Below, piece by piece: positions 23,587-31,549 of a stretch of 50,651 bases of DNA. How positions within the stretch are numbered: position 1 is the first letter of the stretch; every line of letters begins with the position of its first letter. Source of the DNA: Betaproteobacteria bacterium Ga0077523 (GTDB lineage: Bacteria > Pseudomonadota > Gammaproteobacteria > Burkholderiales > Ga0077523). The DNA is taken from positions 1 through 50,651 of the forward strand of contig LNDQ01000038.1 of assembly GCA_001464695.1 (NCBI GenBank), written 5' to 3'. A model generated the notes under the pieces. It made no database searches, was not told the DNA's origin, and saw only the letters and a list, made by a program, of their open reading frames with translations. Both the position numbers and the translations under genes were made by a program.

Positions 23587-24646
23587 AGTGGACCGCATCG
23601 CCGCGAGCCTCGACCCGGTGCTGTGGGTGGCCTTCACCGGCGGCGAGCCGTTCCTGCGCAAGGATCTGCCGGAATTCGCCGGCATCCTGCACGACCGGGT
23701 GCGGCCCGTGACGCTGTCGATCAACACCAACGGAATCCAGACCGACAAGATCGTCGACTCGGCCGAACAGCTCGTGGCACGATGCCCGGAGACCTTCGTG
23801 GGCATCCTGTGTTCCCTCGACGGGCTGCAGGCCACGCACGACCGCATCCGCGGCGTGCCGCGCAACTTCGAGCGCACGATCGAAACGTTCCACGCGCTGA
23901 AGAAACTGAGCGACCGCGTGTCCAATCTCGGGGTCGGCATCACCACGACGTTCTGCGCGTGGAATCAGGACGAGATGGACGAAATGTTCGATCTGGTCGT
24001 GCGCAAACTGAAGCCCGACAACTGGGACCTGTCATTCGTCCGGGGCGAGGCGATGGTGCCGGCAATCGAACTGGCGGACGTGGCGAAGTACCGTCGCATC
24101 AAGGCCCGGCTGGAGCGGGCCTACGCCGACGGCGAGTTGCGCTACTACTCGAACATGCCGCTCGCCCGGTTCGTCCATGCGAAGGAGCGGCTGTCCACCC
24201 GGACGGTGCTGAAGACCCTCGAGACCGGAACCTATCAGACGCCGTGCTACGCGGGCGCCCTGTCCGCCGTCATCTCCGAAGAGGGTGACGTCTACCCGTG
24301 TGAGCTGCTGAACCGCAAGATCGGCAACCTGCGCGAAGCCCACTACGACTTCCGGGTGCTCTGGGCCGCGGAGGAAGCCCGCGAGATCCGGAACTTCGTG
24401 CGCGAAAGCAAGTGCTTCTGCACACACGAATGCAACATGTCGGTCAACCTGCTGTTCAACCCCGCCGCCTATCCGAGAATCGCCGGCGAGATGGTGCGCG
24501 AAGCCGCTGGCCTCTCGCTGGCTCCTGATCAGGGAATATCGCCCGGGCCCGCGGCCGCACCGCTCGCGCCGCAAGCCAAAGCGACCCTGCACCGCGAGGC
24601 CGGCGTGCGGGCACCGATCCGCATGCCGGCGCGACGCAAGTCCTGA
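23423..24646 (+). CDS. Radical SAM enzyme with SPASM-like auxiliary cluster domain
   Basis: This 407-residue enzyme has the radical SAM motif CNAVCRHC (Cys-x3-Cys-x2-Cys) near residue 31, GGEPFLRKDL as the SAM-binding loop, and an inner barrel to about residue 250. The C-terminal part has Cys residues spaced for an auxiliary Fe-S cluster: CYAGALSAVISEEGDVYPC and CFCTHEC. SPASM-type enzymes usually modify peptides or, in some lines, lipids and sugars; the substrate cannot be named. GGAGG lies 10 bases before the ATG at 23423, inside the glycosyltransferase frame. It abuts the ArnT-like gene. Confidence 0.88.
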   Translation: MGTLNAVSHLPRLWSKRGLPLHLTFFVTARCNAVCRHCFYWDSLNQGQKELTLDEVDRIAASLDPVLWVAFTGGEPFLRKDLPEFAGILHDRVRPVTLSINTNGIQTDKIVDSAEQLVARCPETFVGILCSLDGLQATHDRIRGVPRNFERTIETFHALKKLSDRVSNLGVGITTTFCAWNQDEMDEMFDLVVRKLKPDNWDLSFVRGEAMVPAIELADVAKYRRIKARLERAYADGELRYYSNMPLARFVHAKERLSTRTVLKTLETGTYQTPCYAGALSAVISEEGDVYPCELLNRKIGNLREAHYDFRVLWAAEEAREIRNFVRESKCFCTHECNMSVNLLFNPAAYPRIAGEMVREAAGLSLAPDQGISPGPAAAPLAPQAKATLHREAGVRAPIRMPARRKS

Positions 24647-26446
24647 ATGGGCTCGCCGGGCGCATCCGATCGAATGCGCGCGCCGTGGAGCGAGTCGGCC
24701 TTGTCGTGGCCGACGCCCGCACTGGTCCTCGCCGCGCTATTGGTGGCCGTCATGCTCTGGTTCGGAACGCTTGACGCGCGCAAGCTCACGGCCCCCGACG
24801 AGGGCCGCTACGCCGAGATCGCCCGCGAGATGGCGGTTTCGGGTGACTGGGTCACGCCTCGCTACAACGAACTGAAGTACTTCGAGAAGCCGCCGCTCCA
24901 GTACTGGGCCACAGCGCTCGCTTACCGAACGTTCGGTCCGAGCGAGTGGACGACCCGCCTGTGGACCGCCACTACCGGGTTCCTCGGTGTGCTTCTGTCG
25001 GCGTACACGATCGGAAGACTCGTCTCACCCGCTGCCGGTCTTGCGTCGGGGCTCGTGCTGGCGGCGACACCGTTGTGGCTCGTCGGCAGCCGCGTGAGTT
25101 CGCTCGACATGGGCGTGTCGTTCTTCCTGCAGCTCGCCTTCAGCGCCTTCCTGCTCGCTTTCCGCACTGGCGCCACCCCGCGAGCAAGATCGCTGTGGGT
25201 CCACGGCGCGTGGTCCGCGATGGCACTGGCGGTGCTGTCGAAAGGACTCATCGGCGTCGTCCTGCCGGGAATCGTGCTGGGTGCCTACGTCGCGTGGACG
25301 CGCCAGTGGTTCCTGTTGCGCGAGCTGCGACCGCTGACCGGCGCAGCGCTCTTCCTCGCCATCGCCGCTCCCTGGTTCGTCGCCGTTTCTCTGCGCAACC
25401 CGGAGTTCGCCCCGTTCTTCTTCGTCCACGAACACTTCGACCGCTTCCTCGAAGGCAACGATCGCCTCGGCCCCTGGTGGTACTTCGCTGTACTGCTGCC
25501 GCTCGGCTTCCTGCCATGGCTGCTGGCGCTGCCGATGGCACAGCACGCTCGCACGTACGCGCTCGAAGATCCGTCGCGGACCGCGCTACGCGTGCGGCTC
25601 GCGCTGGTCCTGTGGGCGGTGGTCATCCTCGCGTTCTTCACAGCGTCGCGCTCGAAACTGCCCGGGTACATCCTGCCCGCGGTTCCGCCGCTCGCGATGC
25701 TCGCCGGCATTGGGCTCGCGGACGCCGGCCAACGCGCCTACCGCGAGATCTCGGGCTTCGCGGGTGTCACCGGGCTCGTCATCGCCGTGATCGGCATCGC
25801 CATGCTCTATGGCGCCGCGCAAGACATGACTCGCGCTCCCTATGGTGCCTATGCGCCGTGGATCGTCGCCGGCGGCGCGGCCTGGACGGTCGGCGCCGTG
25901 TTCGCATGGCGCTACGCGCGCCGGCGCTCGAACCATGATCGGTCGATGCTTCCAGCGCTCCTGGCGCTCGCGCTGGGCGTTCACGCAGGCACGCAACTGC
26001 TCATCGGCGGTCACGACGCCCTGCGCGGCAGCCGATCCGCATACGATCTGGCCCAGGCGGTTCGACCGCATCTGGATCGAAGCCAACCCTTCTACGCGGT
26101 GCAGATCTTCGATCACACGCTGCCGTTCTATCTCGGCAAACCGCTCACGTTGGTGGACTACGAGGACGAACTCGCGCTCGGCCTCCGGATGGAGCCCTGG
26201 CGCGGCATCCGCGATCTCGACACCTTCGAGCAACGGTGGCGGGGGGATAGCCGACCGCTGGCGCTGATGTCGCCGCAGACGTTCGAAGCCCTCGCCGACC
26301 GCGGCGTTCCTCTCGCCGTGCTGGCGAGGGACCGGAGAAGGGTCATCGCGGAAAAGCTCGACGCGCATGCCGGAGAGCTTGCGGCGCCCGTGGAGCCCGT
26401 CGAGCAGGCCCGCTCTCCGGAAACCGCTCGTGTCACGCAACCCTGA
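24647..26446 (+). CDS. ArnT-like glycosyltransferase (GT83/PMT superfamily)
   Basis: This 599-residue integral membrane protein has the ArnT/PMT signature in its first loop: LTAPDEGRYAEIAREMAVSG, WVTPRYNELKYFEKPPLQYW. About 10-12 helices follow and a C-terminal periplasmic domain (about 440-599) comes last. ArnT transfers aminoarabinose from undecaprenyl phosphate to lipid A; relatives move other sugars. The donor here is unknown because no arnA/arnB genes are in the window. The ATG abuts the radical SAM stop. Paired with the GT2 enzyme, it could make and use a polyprenyl-linked sugar. Confidence 0.85.
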   Translation: MGSPGASDRMRAPWSESALSWPTPALVLAALLVAVMLWFGTLDARKLTAPDEGRYAEIAREMAVSGDWVTPRYNELKYFEKPPLQYWATALAYRTFGPSEWTTRLWTATTGFLGVLLSAYTIGRLVSPAAGLASGLVLAATPLWLVGSRVSSLDMGVSFFLQLAFSAFLLAFRTGATPRARSLWVHGAWSAMALAVLSKGLIGVVLPGIVLGAYVAWTRQWFLLRELRPLTGAALFLAIAAPWFVAVSLRNPEFAPFFFVHEHFDRFLEGNDRLGPWWYFAVLLPLGFLPWLLALPMAQHARTYALEDPSRTALRVRLALVLWAVVILAFFTASRSKLPGYILPAVPPLAMLAGIGLADAGQRAYREISGFAGVTGLVIAVIGIAMLYGAAQDMTRAPYGAYAPWIVAGGAAWTVGAVFAWRYARRRSNHDRSMLPALLALALGVHAGTQLLIGGHDALRGSRSAYDLAQAVRPHLDRSQPFYAVQIFDHTLPFYLGKPLTLVDYEDELALGLRMEPWRGIRDLDTFEQRWRGDSRPLALMSPQTFEALADRGVPLAVLARDRRRVIAEKLDAHAGELAAPVEPVEQARSPETARVTQP

Positions 26447-26458
26447 GGACCGCCGGAC

Positions 26459-27097
26459 ATGTCCAAGACACTCGTTGGAGTCGTCGCCACTTTCCTTGCC
26501 GCGATCACGACCGCCGGCGTGGTCGTCTACACCGGCGCGTTCGACGTCGCCGCTGATACGCCACACGCGGCGGTCACATTCAGGCTGATCGCTTTTGCCC
26601 GCGAGCGATCCATTGCCCGGCGCATCAAAGACATCACACCGCCAGGCGACCTCGGCGACGTGACGCGCGTGCGCCGCGGTGCGGGCAACTACGCGGCAAT
26701 GTGCAGTGGCTGTCATCTGGAGCCCGGCGTCGAAACCTCGGAGCTCCGTGCGGGACTCTACCCGCAACCGCCCAACCTCGCGAAATCCGCAACCGGTCGC
26801 TCGCACGAAGCCGGCGATGCCGCGAGGAAATTCTGGATCGTCAAGCACGGCATCAAGGCCTCCGGGATGCCGGCCTGGTCCAAAGGCGGGATGGAGGATG
26901 CGGCGATCTGGGACCTCGTGGCGTTCGTGCAGCGCCTGCCGAAAATGTCCGCATCGGAGTACCGAGAACTGGTGGAATCGAGCGAGGGACACTCGCATGC
27001 CGGCAGCCAGAGGTCCCCTGTCCGCTCGAGCGCCGCCAAGGGCATCCTCGATCCGCACGAGTCCGGACACCGCAATGGCGACCGCCATGCCCGTTGA
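26459..27097 (+). CDS. Membrane-anchored monoheme cytochrome c
   Basis: This 212-residue protein starts with one hydrophobic segment (TLVGVVATFLAAITTAGVVV), an uncleaved anchor or signal. It has a heme-binding CSGCH (Cys82 to His86) and a likely axial Met in KASGMPAWSKGGMEDAAIWDLV, all typical of class I c-type cytochromes. The tail after residue 175 is His- and Ser-rich (EGHSHAGSQ, DPHESGHRNGDRHAR), which could bind metal. It lies 12 bp after the ArnT-like gene and ends the operon. It may pass electrons from the oxidase or the GT/radical SAM step to the respiratory chain; that is inference. Confidence 0.85.
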   Translation: MSKTLVGVVATFLAAITTAGVVVYTGAFDVAADTPHAAVTFRLIAFARERSIARRIKDITPPGDLGDVTRVRRGAGNYAAMCSGCHLEPGVETSELRAGLYPQPPNLAKSATGRSHEAGDAARKFWIVKHGIKASGMPAWSKGGMEDAAIWDLVAFVQRLPKMSASEYRELVESSEGHSHAGSQRSPVRSSAAKGILDPHESGHRNGDRHAR

Positions 27098-27198
27098 TCG
27101 TAAGTCAGCCGCGGCGACAAGACGACGCTCGCATCTCGGTCGAGGCGCCGGACCGCCCTTGCCCAACCAGTCGGACATGAGGCGAATGCGATCGACCC

Positions 27199-27212
27199 CC
27201 GACGTGGATCAA
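27199..27212 (+). promoter_or_regulatory. Degenerate FNR/ANR-type box
   Basis: CCGACGTGGATCAA keeps the right half (ATCAA) and part of the left half of the FNR consensus TTGAT-N4-ATCAA. It is 90 bp upstream of the stronger box at 27289 and is followed by TCGTGAC, as is a related weak site near 42787. Confidence 0.35.
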
Positions 27213-27288
27213 TCGTGACGGCCGCATGGCGAAGTCGTCATGCAGACCTCGCGGCCCCCGTGCCGCACCACGAGGATCCGGCCGACTC

Positions 27289-27302
27289 TTGACATGGATC
27301 AA
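27289..27302 (+). promoter_or_regulatory. FNR/ANR-type box (TTGACATGGATCAA)
   Basis: The 14-mer matches TTGAT-N4-ATCAA at 9 of 10 informative positions. It ends 78 bp before the response regulator ATG at 27380, a distance suited to activation. It shares TTGAC(A/G)TGGATCAA with the box at 42741, so the same regulator probably acts at both sites. Regulator identity (FNR, ANR or DNR-like) is inferred. Confidence 0.6.
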
Positions 27303-27379
27303 CTGTCGCCAGATGCACGTTACCAAAGCGTGACCACTTACGCGGACACTGGTTTCCGAACGATCAGCAGGGGAAATCC

Positions 27380-28186
27380 ATGTTGTCCAGCAGCAGTGCG
27401 ACGCCAGACATCCGGCCGCGCATCATGCCCGCGCCGCGACTAGTCCAAGGCATCGCGAACGCGGCGATGACGCCGGTGCACAGGATTCTCGTGATCGAGG
27501 ATCACGTCAATCTCGCCAACCTCGTGCGCATGCATCTGGAGCGCGAGGGCTTCGATGTCGTGGTCGCGCTCGACGGAAACAGCGGCTACCTGCAAGCCGC
27601 CGCTGAGCCATTCGATCTCGTCATCCTCGACGTATCCCTCCCCGGCATCGACGGTTTGACGATCTGCCACAAATTGCGGGCGCGCGGGATTACCTCCGGC
27701 ATCCTCATCCTCTCCGCGCTCCACACCGAGGCCGACCGGGTGGCGGGGCTGGACGCCGGCGCCGACGACTACGTGTCCAAACCCTTCGGCGTTTCCGAGC
27801 TTCTGGCCCGTGTGCGCGCTCAGTTGCGGCGTGGCGACCGGGCACCTGGGGGCAAAGCAGAATCCCAATCTGGAGCGATCGTGTCCTACGGCGACATCCT
27901 GATCGAGGAAGACAGCCGCAGCGTCACCGTCGCCGGAAAGCACGTGATGCTGACCGCGAAGGAGTTCGATCTCCTCTGGCTTCTTGCTCGCCACCCAGGA
28001 CGCGTGTTCTCGCGCTCGCAGTTGCTCGATCGCGTCTGGAGCGAGGACTACGCGGGGCTCGACAACACGGTGAAGTCGCACATCAATCGTCTGCGCTCGA
28101 AGATCGAACCGGATCCGTCGCACCCCATCTACGTCATGACGGCCTGGGGCATCGGATACTGCTTTGGACCGGAGCGGCGGGGATGA
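27380..28186 (+). CDS. OmpR-family response regulator (second two-component system)
   Basis: This 268-residue regulator has a receiver domain (ILVIEDH, phosphoacceptor Asp84 in VILDVSLPGIDG, LSALH, YVSKPF) and a winged-helix domain (LTAKEFDLLWLLARHPG; DNTVKSHINRLRSKIEP). The first 29 residues have no match to the family; the internal ATG at 27467 (MTPVHRILVIEDH) gives a standard-length protein. The upstream ATG is kept because AGGGGAA precedes it closely. An FNR-type box lies upstream. It overlaps the kinase gene by 4 bp. Confidence 0.88.
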   Translation: MLSSSSATPDIRPRIMPAPRLVQGIANAAMTPVHRILVIEDHVNLANLVRMHLEREGFDVVVALDGNSGYLQAAAEPFDLVILDVSLPGIDGLTICHKLRARGITSGILILSALHTEADRVAGLDAGADDYVSKPFGVSELLARVRAQLRRGDRAPGGKAESQSGAIVSYGDILIEEDSRSVTVAGKHVMLTAKEFDLLWLLARHPGRVFSRSQLLDRVWSEDYAGLDNTVKSHINRLRSKIEPDPSHPIYVMTAWGIGYCFGPERRG

Positions 28187-29721
28187 ATCTCGCCGCACTT
28201 CGCACCATACGCATCCGACTGGTCGCCGTGGTGCTGTTGGTGTGCGTCGTCATGCTGTCGATGGTGCTGTGGTCGATGCAGCGGTCGCACGAACGCGCTC
28301 ACCGCGAACTCTTCGAAGCCTACGACCCGACGTTCGCGGCACGGTTGCTCGTTCAAGGAGTGGGCAACGGCGTCGACGGCGAGACCACCCGCGCCGATGC
28401 GACGCTTCGACAGATGGTCGGGCTGAACCCGACGGTCGATCTCTACTGGGTCAACCGCGAGGGGACGGTCCTCGCCTCGTCCACCGGTCGTCCCGCTCGC
28501 GAGTTCGAGTCGATTCCCCGCGACATGCTCACGCGGCTCGCTTCGTCGACCGCCGAAAAAGTGGGGCCGGGCGTCGATCCCCGGTTCGCGGGTGCGACCA
28601 AACCGGCCGCGATCGAGCCGATCGACCTCGGGGGAGTTCCGGGATACCTGTACATCGTGCACAAGGATCTCTCGCTGCTCGGGAGCATCGCCTGGAGCGA
28701 TCTAGCCTGGCTGGTCGGGTGCTGGATCGCCCTCACCGCGCTGGCTGCGCACTTCGCCTTGCGCGGCATCTCCGATCCGCTCACGCGGCTCGCACGGCAT
28801 GTCGAATCGCTGGATACGGCCAACTCATCGATGCCGGCGACGGATGGCTACAGTTCCACAGCACCCAGCGAGATCCGCAGGCTCGAGCACGGCGTAGGAA
28901 GCTTGGCCAAGCGCATTGCCGAACAAGTGCAGGCACTGAAGGCGGCCGACGACGAACGGCGCGTACTCTTCGCGTCAATCTCGCACGACCTGCGCACGCC
29001 GATTTCCTCTCTGGCGGGGTACATCGAGACCGTCGCTTCGCGGGATCATCTCGGCGACGAGGAGCGCAAAAGGCTATGCGCTATTTCCCTGGACGAGACC
29101 AAGCTTCTGGTCAGGCTGCTCGACGATCTGATGGACCTTGCGCGACTGGCGTCGCCCGAAATGAAGATCGATCGCGAGCCGTTTCCACTCTCGGAGGCAG
29201 TGGCACTCGTCTACCGGCGCTTCGAGGCGGCCGCCGCAAGCAAGAACGTCGTCCTGCTTGTTCCCTCGGGCCTCGAGGCGTGTCCGCCACTCGACGCCGA
29301 CCCTGCCATGGTCGAAAGACTGCTCGGCAATCTCGTGCAGAACGCCATCGAGCACACGCCGCCAGGCGGGACCGTCCGCATCGACGCTCGGCTGGCCGGG
29401 ATGTGGGCAGAGATCCAGGTCACCGACACGGGCCCCGGCATCCCCCCTGACCAGCTCGCGCAAGTTTTCGAGCGCTTCTACCACGGACCTGCCGGCGCGG
29501 GTCCCGCGAAAAGCGGTCTCGGTCTGGGGCTTGCGATCGCGAAACGCATCGTCGAACTGCATGGTGGCGAGATCCGCGCCCGTTCGCCGCCGGTCCGTGG
29601 CGCGAGCATCCGCTTCACGCTGCCTCTCGTGCAGGAGTCCTCGGGGCAGGTTTCCTTCCCTGCCCGATTCGAGAACAGATCTTCGTCGTCGATGCACGAA
29701 CGAAAGCTCGGCGAAGCGTGA
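28183..29721 (+). CDS. Sensor histidine kinase (second two-component system)
   Basis: This 512-residue kinase has a first helix (IRLVAVVLLVCVVMLSMVLW), a periplasmic domain of about 150 residues with LYWVNREGTVLASS, which recalls a Cache/PAS-type sensor, and a second helix (LAWLVGCWIALTALAAHFAL). A HAMP domain, phosphoacceptor His268 in SISHDLRTPISSLAGY, and an ATPase domain (NLVQNAIEHTP, DTGPGIPP, KSGLGLGLAIAKRI) complete it. The gene overlaps the regulator by ATGA. Signal unknown; location beside copper genes suggests metal or redox stress. Confidence 0.9.
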   Translation: MNLAALRTIRIRLVAVVLLVCVVMLSMVLWSMQRSHERAHRELFEAYDPTFAARLLVQGVGNGVDGETTRADATLRQMVGLNPTVDLYWVNREGTVLASSTGRPAREFESIPRDMLTRLASSTAEKVGPGVDPRFAGATKPAAIEPIDLGGVPGYLYIVHKDLSLLGSIAWSDLAWLVGCWIALTALAAHFALRGISDPLTRLARHVESLDTANSSMPATDGYSSTAPSEIRRLEHGVGSLAKRIAEQVQALKAADDERRVLFASISHDLRTPISSLAGYIETVASRDHLGDEERKRLCAISLDETKLLVRLLDDLMDLARLASPEMKIDREPFPLSEAVALVYRRFEAAAASKNVVLLVPSGLEACPPLDADPAMVERLLGNLVQNAIEHTPPGGTVRIDARLAGMWAEIQVTDTGPGIPPDQLAQVFERFYHGPAGAGPAKSGLGLGLAIAKRIVELHGGEIRARSPPVRGASIRFTLPLVQESSGQVSFPARFENRSSSSMHERKLGEA

Positions 29722-29829
29722 AGATATCTCAGGTGTTTCACCGGAGCGGTTTCGGGTGTTCGTCAAAAAAGAAAAGCGCACCAAATGCGCGAATCGAAGT
29801 TCAATATCGTTCAATCCAAGGAGCCTGAA

Positions 29830-30195
29830 ATGAGCAAAGCCGTATTCCGTTCCCTCTTCTGCGCCATCGCCTTCGCAGCGGCCGCGAGCCAGGCGCAAGT
29901 CGCGACTGCCCAGATGCCCTCTCCTACGGAGAAAGCGGTGGCAAGCGCCAAGACGAAGGCCGATCACGAAGCCATCGCCGCTGACTACGACAAGGCCGCC
30001 GCCGCCGCGAAGGTCGAAGCTCAGAAGCACCGCAACCTCGCGAGGTTCTATCACGGCATGCCGGTCGGGCGCGGGGAGGGAGGACACGGGACGGCCTCCC
30101 ATTGCGAGAATCTCGCGAAGCTCTCCGACCAGGCGGCCGCGGAATACCTCGACCTCGCCAAAGCGCACAGAGAGGCAGCCGCTGATCTGAAGTGA
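29830..30195 (+). CDS. Exported protein of an uncharacterised His/Cys helical family (paralogue A)
   Basis: This 121-residue protein has a signal peptide (AVFRSLFCAIAFAAAASQA) and a charged helical mature part. It contains EKAVASAKTKADHEA, AEAQKHRNLARFYH-type helices, the motif PVGRGEGGHGTASHC, and ends EYLDLAKAHREAAADLK. The minus-strand gene 47899-48270 encodes the same pattern as a lipoprotein. Conserved His, Cys and Gly-rich PVGRGEG suggest metal or ligand binding, but the function is unknown. The ATG at 29830 follows AAGGAGCC; an earlier in-frame ATG is not preceded by a good site. It may be the first gene of the redox module. Confidence 0.7.
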   Translation: MSKAVFRSLFCAIAFAAAASQAQVATAQMPSPTEKAVASAKTKADHEAIAADYDKAAAAAKVEAQKHRNLARFYHGMPVGRGEGGHGTASHCENLAKLSDQAAAEYLDLAKAHREAAADLK

Positions 30196-30220
30196 TCGGG
30201 TGAACCGATGCCGCGGTGTG

Positions 30221-30234
30221 GTCCATGCATGGAC
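30221..30234. other. 14-bp perfect palindrome in an intergenic region
   Basis: GTCCATG-CATGGAC lies in the 208-bp gap between the 29830 and 30404 genes. It could be a dyad operator for the Met-rich protein, whose ATG is 170 bp downstream. No promoter boxes are clear around it. Confidence 0.3.
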
Positions 30235-30403
30235 GACATCGCGGCGGTAGAGGCCGGCGGTCCCACCGTAAGCCGGCGCTGCGAACGTTGACGGTCCCGG
30301 CGCGAGCGCGTCACGACCGATAGCGCATCGCCCTTTAGCGCCGCTTCGCAACGGCGCACGGGCGCGGGGACGGCTGTCTCCTTCAATCCACAGGAGCATA
30401 GAG

Positions 30404-31534
30404 ATGAGATACGTTCAATCGACAACGAGGTTTTTCTCCGGAAGGCACGACGCCAGCGTGCGGCACCTCGTTTGCACCGCAATGCTGGCCATCGGTCTGG
30501 GAACGTTTGGCGCGGATGGCATCGTCCACGCGGAAGACGACATGATGCGCACGCCGGGTAGCGGCATGGCCGGCAAGACTTCGGGCGCCAACAAGGATGC
30601 CCTGGCGAATGAACTGCGAGCCCTGCGCAAACAGGTGACGGACCTTCGTTCGGCGCTGGAGCGCGACAAGGTTGCACCGAAGCGGACCAAGCCCCGTCGT
30701 ATGGCCGGCGCCGCAGGTGCGATGCCCGGAAACAGCAGCGCCGCGATGATGGGTTCCGCACCCGCGATGGCGATGGACGACGACTCGAACATGTCGGGCT
30801 CGATGCCAGCGAGGGGAGGCCGCAAGACCGGCGCTTCCGGCGGCATGGACATGGACATGGACTCTGGCGAGATGGGCGCCATGGGCACGAACCCATCGAA
30901 CGCCGCTTCGAAGATGGGCGCCGACGGAATGTCCGGGGCGAATTCAATGGCACCCATGGCGATGGACGACGACATGGACATGATGCCCGCGCCCGACGCC
31001 GGGTCCTCGGGCGGGATGGCCATGGATTCCAGCGAGATGGGCGGCATGAGTTCCGGCGGCGGACCCATGCCGGGTGGTCAAATGGCGGCAAGCGGCATGA
31101 AGGCCATGGGTTGCTGCATGGCCGGGATGAATAGGATGGGTGGAACGGCCGGCACCACGCGCCCCATGACGAGCCTGCCGGGATTCCCCGGCCGCTCGCA
31201 CCTGTACCACATCGGTGCCGAAGGCTTCTTCCTGAATCACCCCCAGCACATCGCTCTTGGCGTAGATCAGCAGGTCCGCCTGAACCGGATACGCGAACAA
31301 GCGCTGCTGACCAATGCGACTTACGAACGACAGGCCGCGGAAGCGGAACAAGCGCTCTTCGTGCTCACGGGTGCGGACCTGCCGGACACCGTCAAGATTC
31401 ATGAGCAACTGCGAGTCATCGCGGACCTGCGCGCGGAGCAACGGGCCGCGTTCATCCGTGCCGTCGGCGAGGCTGCCGAAGTGCTGACGGATTCGCAGCG
31501 TGACGCGCTGCTCGGCAGAAAGCCAACATCCTGA
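30404..31534 (+). CDS. Met/Asp/Gly-rich exported protein with a Spy/CpxP-like C-terminal domain
   Basis: This 376-residue protein has an N-terminal hydrophobic export segment (LVCTAMLAIGLGTFGADG), a coiled coil (NELRALRKQVTDLRSALERD) and a long low-complexity region (about 105-250) packed with Met, Asp and Gly (MDMDMDSGEMGAMG, AMDDDMDMMPAPD) plus CCMAGM. The last 120 residues are helical with the Spy/CpxP/ZraP style LTDSQRDAL ending. The Met-rich segment suits Cu(I) binding; a chaperone-like role for the C-terminus is inferred. SD AGGAG precedes the ATG. It ends 15 bp before the fused reductase gene. Confidence 0.75.
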   Translation: MRYVQSTTRFFSGRHDASVRHLVCTAMLAIGLGTFGADGIVHAEDDMMRTPGSGMAGKTSGANKDALANELRALRKQVTDLRSALERDKVAPKRTKPRRMAGAAGAMPGNSSAAMMGSAPAMAMDDDSNMSGSMPARGGRKTGASGGMDMDMDSGEMGAMGTNPSNAASKMGADGMSGANSMAPMAMDDDMDMMPAPDAGSSGGMAMDSSEMGGMSSGGGPMPGGQMAASGMKAMGCCMAGMNRMGGTAGTTRPMTSLPGFPGRSHLYHIGAEGFFLNHPQHIALGVDQQVRLNRIREQALLTNATYERQAAEAEQALFVLTGADLPDTVKIHEQLRVIADLRAEQRAAFIRAVGEAAEVLTDSQRDALLGRKPTS

Positions 31535-31549
31535 CCTCCCACGACCGTC

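Noticed and set aside
27098..27379. Small frames in the gap before the second response regulator
   Set aside because: They have no SD or family features; the gap is explained by two FNR-type boxes and a promoter region.
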